From positions 186,001 to 250,000 of the forward strand of contig JAKTTT010000020.1 of NCBI GenBank assembly GCA_030581615.1: a stretch of 64,000 bases of DNA, given 5' to 3'. Numbering within the stretch: the first letter of the stretch is position 1; each line of letters begins with the position of its first letter. The translations under genes were made by a program, and so were the position numbers. The stretch comes from Alloascoidea africana (taxonomy: Eukaryota; Ascomycota; Alloascoideomycetes; Alloascoideales; Alloascoideaceae). Under the pieces are notes generated by a model, which searched no databases, was not told where the DNA came from, and saw only the letters and a list, made by a program, of their open reading frames with translations. Shown here piece after piece: positions 11,511 through 21,116 of the stretch.

Positions 11511-12137
11511 TCACATTGCTTTTGTTTCAACCCATTGCCATTCTATTTCAATTCTTCCTTCATCAAGCTCCCCAAGAATATCAAAAGCTATAGGTGAAAA
11601 GTCTAGATCATAGTAAGCACAACCCACACAGCGGTCAACGACTGCAACATCTACAGTTTGGGAAGAGTTTCCTAGTCTCCAAGCTCTAATTTCTTTATTA
11701 CAGAAAGGGCTGTCGTTAGGATTAGGAACGTAAATCGAATCAAATAAATCTTTCGATATGGCAACAATGTAATCGTTTGAAGTGTTTGTGAAACCACACG
11801 CACCAAGGCCAGGTGTAAAGTATGTGCCCTCTCCCGAGAAAACATCTTCACTAAAGTTTAATCTGTTTTGATTCTCTATTCCTAAGGCCTCCGAGCTGTC
11901 TGTCTGTCCCAGCTTCATTAACATACTTTTAAGTCTTGAAAGCACTTCTCCAATTACATTGGACTCACTGCCAATTGAAAAGCTAAGCGAATGGTCAATC
12001 TCATCAGGCGCTCTTGAGGGCAGTTTTGAATTGGCCATTATGAAGCTTTTGATAGAGGAGAGCAAAGGCACTATAGTGCAACTGCTGAGTATTATGCAAA
12101 TAAGTAAAAATACCGCTAGGAAGCTTCTTTTTATCAT
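11511..12137 (-). CDS. Secreted RlpA-like double-psi beta-barrel protein
   Basis: The 208-residue product opens with MIKR and a long hydrophobic stretch at residues 5-20, a signal peptide or signal anchor. A spacer of about 70 residues follows, and then a C-terminal double-psi beta-barrel domain from about residue 102. The domain shows the GEGTYFTPGLGACGF opening and a VAVVDRCVGCAYYDLDFSP block, the family signature of fungal RlpA/barwin/expansin-related secreted proteins. These are extracellular, often of unknown activity, and have been linked to wall or glycan binding. The paired cysteines fit disulfides in a secreted protein. A TATA-like element lies about 65 bp upstream on the minus strand. 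The gene sits alone between long gene-free stretches. I cannot assign a substrate or a gene name. Confidence 0.75.
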   Translation of the reverse strand: MIKRSFLAVFLLICIILSSCTIVPLLSSIKSFIMANSKLPSRAPDEIDHSLSFSIGSESNVIGEVLSRLKSMLMKLGQTDSSEALGIENQNRLNFSEDVFSGEGTYFTPGLGACGFTNTSNDYIVAISKDLFDSIYVPNPNDSPFCNKEIRAWRLGNSSQTVDVAVVDRCVGCAYYDLDFSPIAFDILGELDEGRIEIEWQWVETKAM

Positions 12138-14423
12138 TTCTGATTAGCCAAAGGGATTTAGGAACGTTGAATAAAATTTTCACTTCTTGCGGAAAAGCTA
12201 CAATTTATAAGAGCTTTTGGGCTCTTTCAGATAGATTTGCCGCAAATCACTATTGCCCATATTGTGTATTGAAGAACCATTGTAACTGCTTATTGCTACG
12301 GTGAACTGGAATAAGTTTGCTTTGTAATGGCCTCAAGGGGACACCGTAAGTCTCTTGGTTGTTCCATCACTAAACGTTTTGCTTGCATTAAAGGAATGTC
12401 TATGCGTAGAAACATGGAATACTCTTTTGCAATAATAGTGAATCAATGAGCACATATATAAGGCTCTAACAATCATCCTAACAATGAACTGTGTATACGT
12501 TTTTAAAAACATTTACACTTTATACTTCATCTGGGTAATCACGACAAAAGTCTTAGATCCAGGAATAGTGCTAAATCCAACATTGAAAGTATAAGGTTTA
12601 CAATGAAAAAGGATTCAATTCCTCATTGCAAAAATTACCGAATAAAATCAATGGGATAGAAATTGGCATCTGAAACTAGCTAATGATTGAAACACAAGAG
12701 GAGTTAAAACTATGGGAAACACTAGGCAGACTCCTGCATGACCATCATTTTCTACATGAAGATAGCCTTGTCCAGGAGTGATCGAAAGTAAAATCTGGTT
12801 CAATGATTTTTGAATTGATATCTCGCAATGCTGGATTAATCTGATTCTCATAGCTTATTTATCTATGACAAGAATTGCCCTACTGTATTGGACAGATAGA
12901 TAAAAAATTAGCCGATGTTTAACCACTGAGAAATACTGTTAAGAATTATCATTGAAAATGGCAGATTTATTGGAAAGGCTTAATGTAGGGACGTGTGCGT
13001 ACAATTTCGTAGTATCACATATACAGGTATTAACACAAGCTCGGGCCGATATATTTTTTGCAATAACTGTCATTTACTCTCACGGATAGAAAAGTTATTA
13101 TTACTCAACAACTAGCAGCTGTCTACCATTAGAATTGTATTAATGTCAGGATCGGCCATATGGATCATAAATTATGAGCCTTTCCTTTCCCCAAACTGAG
13201 GTTCAATTTTAATCTCACTTTGACGCTTTTATATAAATCTAATCTATCCAACAGGGTTTAATGCTCTGTAAGTTAATATGATTTCCTTAAAAAAATAGTG
13301 CTGTCTAGTTACTAAGATAAATAAGCGTGTCAAGTTTTCAGATTTAGCTGGGGTTGTTATGGCACTGGCAACTGAATCGTGGTTACCGACAACCAGACAT
13401 TGCGCCAGATAGTGTTCGCATCGTTATATGCATTCCTGCATTATCTAGACTCTTTTGCGTTATTGTTTTGCTTCTTGACACAATGCCATTTACTGTAACT
13501 TTTGCAATACCTAGTTTCTGCTATCAGAATCATATTGTGTAAAAAGTGAAAGCCACCGAAACACTTTCTTGACATCTTTCAACCAAAACAACCAGGAACT
13601 AATAAGGGACCAGGTAAACTATACAATATTGGTGGCTTGGAGGAGACAAGAGTGCCAAGGTTTGCCAACTTTGCTTGAACAGCCATACGACAGATTAAAA
13701 TGCTACTCCCCTAATGCTTCGATCGATAAAATAATTCCATCAGTTCTTGTTTTTTTGAACATTTCCTTATCTTAATGAACAGGACATGATATATTCTTGT
13801 GTGGATATACTGAACACTAACAGTAGTTGACAAGGTTTGTACTTTAGACAAGCAATATCGGAATATTTACCCTGGAAGACCAAGCCAACTGATTAAGGAT
13901 GAATTTGGCTAAGAATTATGTACACACCTTATTTAAGTGGTCGTACATGTTACCCTGCTCATACATGAAACCACGTGACTGATAAATCCCCATTAACAGA
14001 GTTTCATATAGTTTTCTGAAAAAGATTCGGAACAATATGGTGGAAAAAAATGATGTAACTTTCCTTATCAGCCGTAGCCTATCTTTGACGCACTCGCAGG
14101 TTTACTCTCTACACCAATTTGCCCGCGGCAGACGCAGACTGCCTGTAGATAGTGGATTCTACACCTTAAATGGGGAGGAAAGCTTGTAGGCCGAGTTTTT
14201 GGCCTCCTATCGTTCCATCTACTTGAGATGCCGTTTCCGGACAGATAAGAAATATATTCCTTCCCTTGGCGTGAGAAACTATCATTTCAACACTCTACAA
14301 TCAAACATAAAAGCAACGAGTTGCTCCTCCCTTACCTTTTGCTTTTCCGATAGCACGAGTAACACTTTCACGTTTTATGGCACAGGCGGTAAACACACCA
14401 GCACTGATAGAGCAATTGAAAAA
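12138..14423. other. Long intergenic region before the Thi73-like transporter
   Basis: About 2.3 kb without a supportable gene. The last part must contain the transporter promoter and leader. A CACGTG E-box (Cbf1-type) lies at 13972-13977, about 450 bp before the start. Frames at 12648-12851 and 13354-13775 have no recognisable content. The frame running directly into the transporter from 14199 lacks an ATG and is read as leader. Confidence 0.5.
12201..12210 (-). promoter_or_regulatory. TATA-like element of the barrel-domain gene
   Basis: On the minus strand the sequence reads TTATAAATTG and ends 64 bases upstream of the ATG at 12137, a plausible TATA distance for a yeast gene. Confidence 0.45.
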
Positions 14424-15989
14424 ATGTCGGACAAGAACGAGGATAAAGTACTAACATCGTCTACCTCTGTAATCCAAGATCAAGAGAATGGAATTGTTAC
14501 TACTCTTACCACTAAAAGCACTCGACAGATTCACATAAACCCTAACGATGGAGATGAAGCTCTAAAATTTTTGGACGATTCCCACTTGAAAATTAATAAA
14601 GAGACTGATCGCAAGCTATTAAGGAAAATTGACCTTTTTCTCTGCCCTTTTATGTGTCTCTTATATTCTTGCCAATTCATGGACAAAACTAGCAACGCAT
14701 ATGCTTCGATTATGGGGTTGAGAACGGACCTTGGCATGAAAGGAGATATGTATTCTTGGACAGGAAGTGCTTTTTATATTGGCTATTTGGCGTTTGAATT
14801 CCCAGCTTCGTTTCTGTTACAAAAATTCCCCGTCGCCAAAACTCTAGCTACATTCTACGTGCTTTGGGGAGTAGTGCTCTGTCTACATGCCACACCTAAT
14901 TATGAAGGATTTATTGCTCTCAGGACGATTCTGGGAATGTTGGAATCATCTATCACACCTGCATTTGTTATCATAACTTCGCAGTGGTATAGGAAGGAAG
15001 AACAATTTATTAGAACTTCATTCTGGTTTGCATTTAATGGCTTTGGTACCATTTTAGGAGGATCGATTGCATATGGTTTGGCTACCAGAGTAGACCAGTA
15101 TTCAATTGAAGCATGGAAAGTTCTCTACATTATAGTTGGCCTGATTACAATATTTTTGGGTGCTATTTTGTATTTTCATCTTCCTGACATCCCTTCAGAA
15201 GCATGGTTCTTAAACGATGAAGAGCGAAAACTAGTCGTGGCTAGAATCAAAGATAATCAGCAAGGGTTTGGTAATCGTCATTTCAAAAAATATCAATTTA
15301 TTGAATGTCTTAAGGATGTTAGAACCTATCTTTACTTTATTGAAGCCATTTCAAGCAATATCCCCAATGGAGGTTTAACAAATTTCAGTGCAATCCTTCT
15401 CAGCGAAGACTTTGGCTACGATTCCAAAACTGCTCTTCTGATGCAACTGCCACAGGGAGCTGTTGAGTTAGTTGGATGTCCTCTATTTGCGCTTTTAACC
15501 ATAAAATGGATTCCGCATCGAATGGCAGTGGCCACATTGGCCATGATAGTAACACTTGCTTCATGTTGTATGTTTGCCTTTGCTTCTGACAACCCAAAAG
15601 CCAGACTTGGTGGTTATTATCTTCTCACATTGGAGCCGGTTAGTATGATCTGTATTTTATCTTGCTTCTCTTCCAATACAGCTGGGCATACAAAGAAAGT
15701 AGCTACAAATGCGATTTTTTTGATTGGTTATTGTGTCGGAAACCTGATAGGACCTCAGACTTTTGTGCCTGCCCAAGCTCCTAGTTATACCGGTGCAAAG
15801 ACAGCCATGGTTGCATGCTATGCCGTCACCACGATAACTATCCTGGCCATCTACTATCTGAATTGGAGTGAAAATAAAAGAAGAGATGCTTCTCAAGATG
15901 AGATCAGCGACGAAATCAAGCAAATCGACCACCTAGCGTTTGCAGACTTGACAGATTTTGAGAACCCATATTTCAGGTATTCTTTGTAA
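14424..15989 (+). CDS. Dal5/Thi73-family anion:cation symporter (MFS)
   Basis: The 521-residue protein is a 12-span major facilitator of the allantoate permease (Dal5) family, which carries organic anions and vitamins across the plasma membrane. A hydrophilic N-tail of about 75 residues contains the family KIDLFLCPFMCLLY start of helix 1. The loop between helices 2 and 3, the RTILGMLESSITPAF block of helix 4 and the WYRKEEQ loop are typical. The frame is open upstream from a TTG, but the first ATG gives a normal family length. It converges on THI20 with only 228 bp between the stop codons. S. cerevisiae THI73 is a thiamine-regulated member of this same family and of near-identical length, so a role in uptake of a thiamine-related carboxylate is a reasonable inference. 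Nicotinate, pantothenate or allantoate specificity cannot be excluded. Confidence 0.8.
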   Translation: MSDKNEDKVLTSSTSVIQDQENGIVTTLTTKSTRQIHINPNDGDEALKFLDDSHLKINKETDRKLLRKIDLFLCPFMCLLYSCQFMDKTSNAYASIMGLRTDLGMKGDMYSWTGSAFYIGYLAFEFPASFLLQKFPVAKTLATFYVLWGVVLCLHATPNYEGFIALRTILGMLESSITPAFVIITSQWYRKEEQFIRTSFWFAFNGFGTILGGSIAYGLATRVDQYSIEAWKVLYIIVGLITIFLGAILYFHLPDIPSEAWFLNDEERKLVVARIKDNQQGFGNRHFKKYQFIECLKDVRTYLYFIEAISSNIPNGGLTNFSAILLSEDFGYDSKTALLMQLPQGAVELVGCPLFALLTIKWIPHRMAVATLAMIVTLASCCMFAFASDNPKARLGGYYLLTLEPVSMICILSCFSSNTAGHTKKVATNAIFLIGYCVGNLIGPQTFVPAQAPSYTGAKTAMVACYAVTTITILAIYYLNWSENKRRDASQDEISDEIKQIDHLAFADLTDFENPYFRYSL

Positions 15990-16217
15990 TTCACTTATTC
16001 TTTAGCATAATGTTTAAGTCATGATTTTCGTCTAGTGTGTGGTCATGGAACTTGTAATGAACTTTTAAAATAACGACCAACACGTTTAAGAAATTTTCAC
16101 TTTATCATGGGTTTTACGATCATATGAAATAAGACGATTGCTTGCTTACAATAGTTTGGCAATAATAACCGACGACTGTTTTTTTTGCTAAACCGTTAAA
16201 TCCTACAGCTATTCAAT

Positions 16218-18186
16218 CTAAAGACGATGGTTTAATGCTTGATCCCAAAACCCAGCTTCCATCTTGGAAACATTTGCAAAAATGTCCACCAACTCTTCAA
16301 TTTTTGCAGGTGATGCTTTGATAGCTAGATTTTCGAGTTGTTCTGTAATGATTGTTAAAAATGGCTTTAACCTTTCTGCTGGATTTATTCAACACATACC
16401 TTTTCCAAAGTTTGAAGCCTCCACATAGTCGTCAGCAAGATAAGTTTCAACCCAATGCCAATACTGATTTCCTTTTTCCAATGAATTAGCTTTCACCCAT
16501 TTTTGAGAGCCAATATATATCGTACCTGGTTTGGACAGTTTATCATGCAATGCCCAAGTGGCCGCCACTCCATATCCTATCAAACAAGCACTAAGCGCTA
16601 CTTTAAGTGCCAAGTAATCACTCTTGTGTGCTATGTCTAGGATATATCTGCTATATGCCACAGTTGTGATTCCTTCCTCTTCGCTTTCGATATCAGCGAG
16701 GGTGATTCCAAAAACATTGCAATAACTTAGGTGGAGTTCCATTTCTTTGCGTATATGACCGATGATCTGGGCCTCCTTTGAATTCATGTTAGTATGAACT
16801 GAAGTAAGGCAAGCAGCCGGACATACTTTTTCTATAATTTCCAGATCTGTTGTTTTCGACGCTGCCAACGCATGGGCTCGGGAGTAATGAATCAGGTAAA
16901 GGTAGTCTGACATTCGAAGCACCGTTAGATCAAAAAAATCCATATCCTAAATCGGCAAACTCACCCTGTTTTAGGAAATACTTGAAAACTTCTTGATTTA
17001 GTTCTCCTCTTCCTATTAACTGGACAAAACGGTGATTAGTGTAGGCTTTCCAATATTTGGCAACCTTTGGGTGATTTACTAGATAGTCGACAAAAAAACC
17101 TGGCTGAAAAGGTAAGGTTCTGTGATTAACTTCGGAATTGACTTGGAAACTATAAGAATGATTTATAGGGCCATGTCCAGCTCCATACCCAGGCGCTGTT
17201 CTAATCCCACCTTGAACGTATCTTATGGCATTACCAACGGCAATATGAGTTGGATCTCCCTTTGCCAGGTTTGAGCTAATGGCGGACGCTAGAGTGCACC
17301 CTGTTCCATGCGTGTTGTTCGAAATAAGATACGAGGACTCAAAAACGTAAAATTGGTCTTCTCTTCCAAGATAAAGAATATCCACAAGCTTGTCTGTTGA
17401 AAGTTTTGCTTCATTTTCGCCCACCAATACTCTATTTCCAGCGACATTCCTCCAGCATTGATGCCCACCTTTTATTAAAACATTAACAGGACCAAATTCG
17501 TAAATTTTTTTGCATGCAGACTTGATTTCTTCGATACTGTTAAACGCTGTTTCAAATTTGAGATCCAGCCTGGACAGAATAAATTTGGCCTCCAAAACAT
17601 TGGGTGTAATCATTGTAGCCAAGGGGAATAGTTTTGTAATATAATTGTCAATTGCTTCTGCGGGAAGTAATGCCGAACCGGAAGTGGAAATCATTACTGG
17701 ATCAACTATAACGGGACCACCAAATTTGTGCTGTTTCAGCTTTGTGCACAATGTGGTTATCGTTGCCTCTGTGGTAAGCATACCTGTCTTTATTGCTCGG
17801 ACGGGAATATCCTCGAGATTTGCATCCAACAGATCACCAATAAATGATTGGTCATTTACTTGAAAGATGTTTCTAACTCCCGTGGCTAACTATTTTAGTT
17901 GCAATGGCATAGCAAGTTCAAAGCATCCGGGAAAACTTACTATTTTGTGCTGTAAGGCCAGTGATAACCGAGAGACCATAACATCCATGGGCAGAGATAG
18001 TCTTCAAGTCTGCCTCGATCCCAGCTCCTCCGGATGAATCCGACCCTATTGTTTATGAGTTTAGTTAAAGACGGGCGCTGAAGCCTTTTGCAAGTACATA
18101 CCAGCCACGGTCATTACACACGGTAAGCTTGCTACTGTTTTGCTCGATGGCTCGGGGATATTAACAAAATGAGTTATGCTGCTCAT
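16218..18186 (-). CDS. THI20: Bifunctional HMP/HMP-P kinase and thiaminase II (Thi20), five exons
   Basis: I reconstruct exons 18186-18102, 18045-17941, 17885-16965, 16906-16400 and 16342-16218, giving 580 residues (S. cerevisiae Thi20 is 551). The N-terminal ThiD-like kinase begins with [11 protein letters not shown], assembled across intron 1, and includes [23 protein letters not shown] and [14 protein letters not shown]. It phosphorylates hydroxymethylpyrimidine for thiamine synthesis. The C-terminal TenA domain starts near [16 protein letters not shown], assembled across intron 3, and salvages pyrimidine from degraded thiamine. Intron 4 restores the TenA C-terminus, which ends in [10 protein letters not shown]. 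The introns are 56, 55, 58 and 57 nt, all GT..AG. Every join keeps frame and restores conserved motifs, which is the main evidence. Four introns is many for a budding yeast gene. Confidence 0.88.
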
Positions 18187-18258
18187 GCTCTTAGATTTCG
18201 AGATCTTTAGATGACAAGGGACAGAAAGGAGGTGAATTTGTAGTCAGATGACTCAGAA

Positions 18259-18492
18259 TCATTTCGGCCGGAATTTCCTAATAGGGTAAACCTCGTGGTA
18301 TATAACTTCCCCTGTCTTTAATGCCAAATACTCGCCCATTAGGCAACCTACAGGTGGCACAAGCCTTCCAGCTTCATATTCAGAAAGACACAATGATAAA
18401 ACGTTGAGGGAAACACTTTCAATATAGAGCTGGTGTTCGAGCTCGCCAATCACTATACATTCTTGCCCTAAGAGCCCAGTGAACGCTACCAC
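18259..18492 (-). other. Open frame lacking an ATG, possibly a spliced exon
   Basis: This 77-codon minus-strand frame has coding-like composition but no early ATG. On the minus strand it is preceded by a T-rich CTTAG that would serve as a splice acceptor. An ATG about 80 bp further upstream opens only 13 codons. A join from that short frame through a weak GTTCAT donor keeps frame, but the donor is poor and the product, about 87 residues, matches nothing I know. It sits in the interval between THI20 and the plus-strand editing protein. It may be a small gene or noise. Confidence 0.25.
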
Positions 18493-18615
18493 TAAGACAG
18501 AAGAAAAGGCTTTTGGAAGGGCGTAAGGCTGTTATGACGATGAACTGGTTGGTTTGCGTTGAGGATAAGGCATCTTTTATCTTGAAAGTAGAATTATCAA
18601 GCTTTGGTGTTGAAA

Positions 18616-19995
18616 ATGACAGCTAGCGCAAAATTTTCATCGACAATCGTGGGAGGCTTAGCTTGCCAGAGGGACTCGTACTTGAAGAAACTCTCAACGA
18701 CCGTTGTCTCTTGTGTTGAACGGGCGCCTTCGGCCAAAGATAAGAAACAGAAGGCACAGAAAAATGGGGGCGCTCAAGCTGTAGACAATAGAGACTTGAG
18801 CGATACGAATAGCAAGGAATATGAAGTCGAGTTCAAAGATACAGTACTTTTTCCCGAAGGAGGAGGTCAATATTCTGATAAAGGCTCTGTAATTGTGAGC
18901 TCTTCGAATGAAAGTTTTCCAATACTGAATGTTCGCCGTGAAGGTCTTATAGCAAAACACAAGACTACACAGTTTATAGAACCAGGCACACAAGTAGAGT
19001 TATCAGTGGATTGGCCCACTCGGTTCGACTACATGCAACAACATACTGGCCAACACTTACTTTCTGCGATCCTGGATAGCATAGATTGTCCTACGTTGAG
19101 TTGGTCAATGGGCCATGGGGCCACAGCTTCCGGTTCCGCTCTTTCCTTGACAAATTACATTGAGCTTCCTCGAAAGTTAACATCTGAGGAGCAAGCATTA
19201 GTGTCGTTGCGTGTGAATGAGGCTATCCGATCGGCGATACCTGTCTCCGTGGAGGTTCCACATCCTGAATATGTTGACAAGTCCAAGATCCCTTCGGACT
19301 ATGACATTTCCAAAGGGGTGCTTCGTGTAATACATATTGGGGAACTTGATTCTAATACCTGTTGCGGTACACATTTACAAAACACGTCTGAAATTGGGTC
19401 TCTTGTAATATTGAATCATCAAACTTCTGTTCGTGGGACTAATAGCAGATTGTTTTTCTTATGTGGAGATCGGGTTGTCAAATATCTACAGCATACAAGT
19501 GAGATCTTGAGGTTAGTTGGATCTCAGTTATCTTGTCAACAAGATGACATTGAAAACAAATTGACTCAGTTAAACAATCAGGTCAAAAAGCTAATGTCAA
19601 GTGAAAAGTCCTGGATGACTGAGGTAGCTACGTTTGAAGCAGAAAGAGTTATCAGTGATTTGAAAGCAACAAGAAAGGCGCTTGTTTATAGATCTTCTAC
19701 TGGAATGCCTTTTCTGAATGGTGTTCTCAAGGAATTGGCCATCAAGAATATCCAGCTGTTCAAGCAACCCGAATTGGGCGTCCTATTGTTGTTCTGTGGA
19801 GAAGGGAAGGATGGGGGAGCAATCATAATCCAAGGCTTTCCATCTAAAGTTGAGGAACTTGCGGCAAAGATAAAGAATTCAGTGAAAAATTTGAAAGGCG
19901 GAGGTTCAAAGGGAAAGTGGCAGGGGAAGATTGTTGCGTATGAAAAAGGCGAGGTAGATGCTATTAAAAAAGCATTTGAAGAGTTGGAAGTTTGA
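18616..19995 (+). CDS. Alanyl-tRNA editing protein (AlaX-type, YNL040W ortholog)
   Basis: The 459-residue protein belongs to the AlaX/AARSD1 family of freestanding editing domains, which hydrolyse Ser or Gly mischarged on tRNA-Ala in the cytosol. The zinc ligands are visible: HTGQH near residues 143-147 and CCGTH near 249-253. An N-terminal beta-barrel part has the family FPEGGGQYSDKG motif. The N-terminus VGGLACQRDSYLKKL closely follows S. cerevisiae Ynl040w, and the length (456 there) agrees. After the editing core comes a coiled-coil segment and a C-terminal domain with FCGEGKDGGA and GGGSKGKWQGK, as in AARSD1. An in-frame TTG lies 12 bases upstream, but the ATG is the natural start. No intron is needed. 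Confidence 0.88.
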   Translation: MTASAKFSSTIVGGLACQRDSYLKKLSTTVVSCVERAPSAKDKKQKAQKNGGAQAVDNRDLSDTNSKEYEVEFKDTVLFPEGGGQYSDKGSVIVSSSNESFPILNVRREGLIAKHKTTQFIEPGTQVELSVDWPTRFDYMQQHTGQHLLSAILDSIDCPTLSWSMGHGATASGSALSLTNYIELPRKLTSEEQALVSLRVNEAIRSAIPVSVEVPHPEYVDKSKIPSDYDISKGVLRVIHIGELDSNTCCGTHLQNTSEIGSLVILNHQTSVRGTNSRLFFLCGDRVVKYLQHTSEILRLVGSQLSCQQDDIENKLTQLNNQVKKLMSSEKSWMTEVATFEAERVISDLKATRKALVYRSSTGMPFLNGVLKELAIKNIQLFKQPELGVLLLFCGEGKDGGAIIIQGFPSKVEELAAKIKNSVKNLKGGGSKGKWQGKIVAYEKGEVDAIKKAFEELEV

Positions 19996-21116
19996 ACATA
20001 GCACTTGATTAAACTGCATGTAGTTACTAAAGATTTTGAATTATTTCAAAACATTGATTTAACGCAATAAGCTAATAATAATGTAGCACATTGACGAAAG
20101 AGTCAATTCCATCCAACAGCTTTCTGTAAATTTGTAACTCGGTACACATAAGATGTATGTTCAAGTAGTAGAGGCAATTCGTAACTTTGCTCTCCAGACT
20201 ACCAAACGAGATCTAATAGTGCTACCAGATTGAGAGTGTTGATAAACATACTGCTCACAGAGCTAAAGGCAAACACGAACGTTAATGATTTATGACTACA
20301 AGAAGCTCACTCTTGGCCCTCTTTGATACCACATCCTACTACATGCTACCTAGGTTAAAGGTCAAATTAGCCAACAACAAAGCAGCTCTCAAACACCAAC
20401 TTCTATTCCTCTTTACTAAACAACCCCAATCTTTTATGCATATATGAGGTTACCCTCGTGCTGAAAATAAACCACTTTGTGAAACTAATGAGAGGCTTTG
20501 CAAATACCAAAGGACCGAGAAAACGTGGCAAGGATAAAGAGAAGCTCTTACTATAGATGATGCTGTGGACCTAATCGATCTAATCATTCCAAAGGACCCA
20601 GATAATCAGACAGGAGGAGAAATGTAGACTACAGTAACTATTTCAGGGTTGTGATAATTCTGCAGACAGCAGAACATAACTCCCGGGCATGTATAGGAAA
20701 TGTAGAAATGTTTGAAGATTCTGGTAAGACAATAGAATGGCTCTTCAAACATTTCTGTCTTGAGTAAAGACCCAAAACATGAAGGGCTGCTGAGGGTGGC
20801 TCTTATGTTGATAACTATGTTACCCAATTGAGAACATGAATGATAGCAATGCCATGCAGTTTGGAATCATGAAATTGGGTCAAATCCACACGGTTTTCTT
20901 CTGTGTCAAAGTTTGTGAGCATTTGAAAGGGTTCATGCTTTTAGACGCGCTGGCCATCTGTGGGCGTACGGGTGTTGGAGACATGTTGACATTAATAGCG
21001 CCTGGTCAACATTATCAGATAACTCCGATTCTCTCATTATTGTGACGTTCTCTCCTTCTGCTAGGACTAGCCTGAATTTGGGTTGTACTTGTTTGCTTTG
21101 TATTTTGTTTTGGGAA
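19996..21116. other. Intergenic region before the EF-hand coiled-coil gene
   Basis: About 1.1 kb. It contains the 3' end of the AlaX-type gene and the promoter of the next gene. Around 20486-20627 there are two short coding-like patches in different frames, but they form no gene as they stand. No RNA gene was recognised. Confidence 0.45.

Noticed and set aside
14199-14423. In-frame extension of the Thi73-like transporter
   Set aside because: No ATG is present and the family N-terminus begins near the ATG at 14424; read as leader.
16389-16963. A separate TenA gene starting inside THI20
   Set aside because: Its first codons are intron 3 sequence. Splicing joins it to the kinase in the known Thi20 domain order.
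20486-20627. Two coding-like patches in different frames (basic, then acidic)
   Set aside because: No splice or start makes them one gene as they stand, and no family is recognisable; likely chance or a decayed relic.
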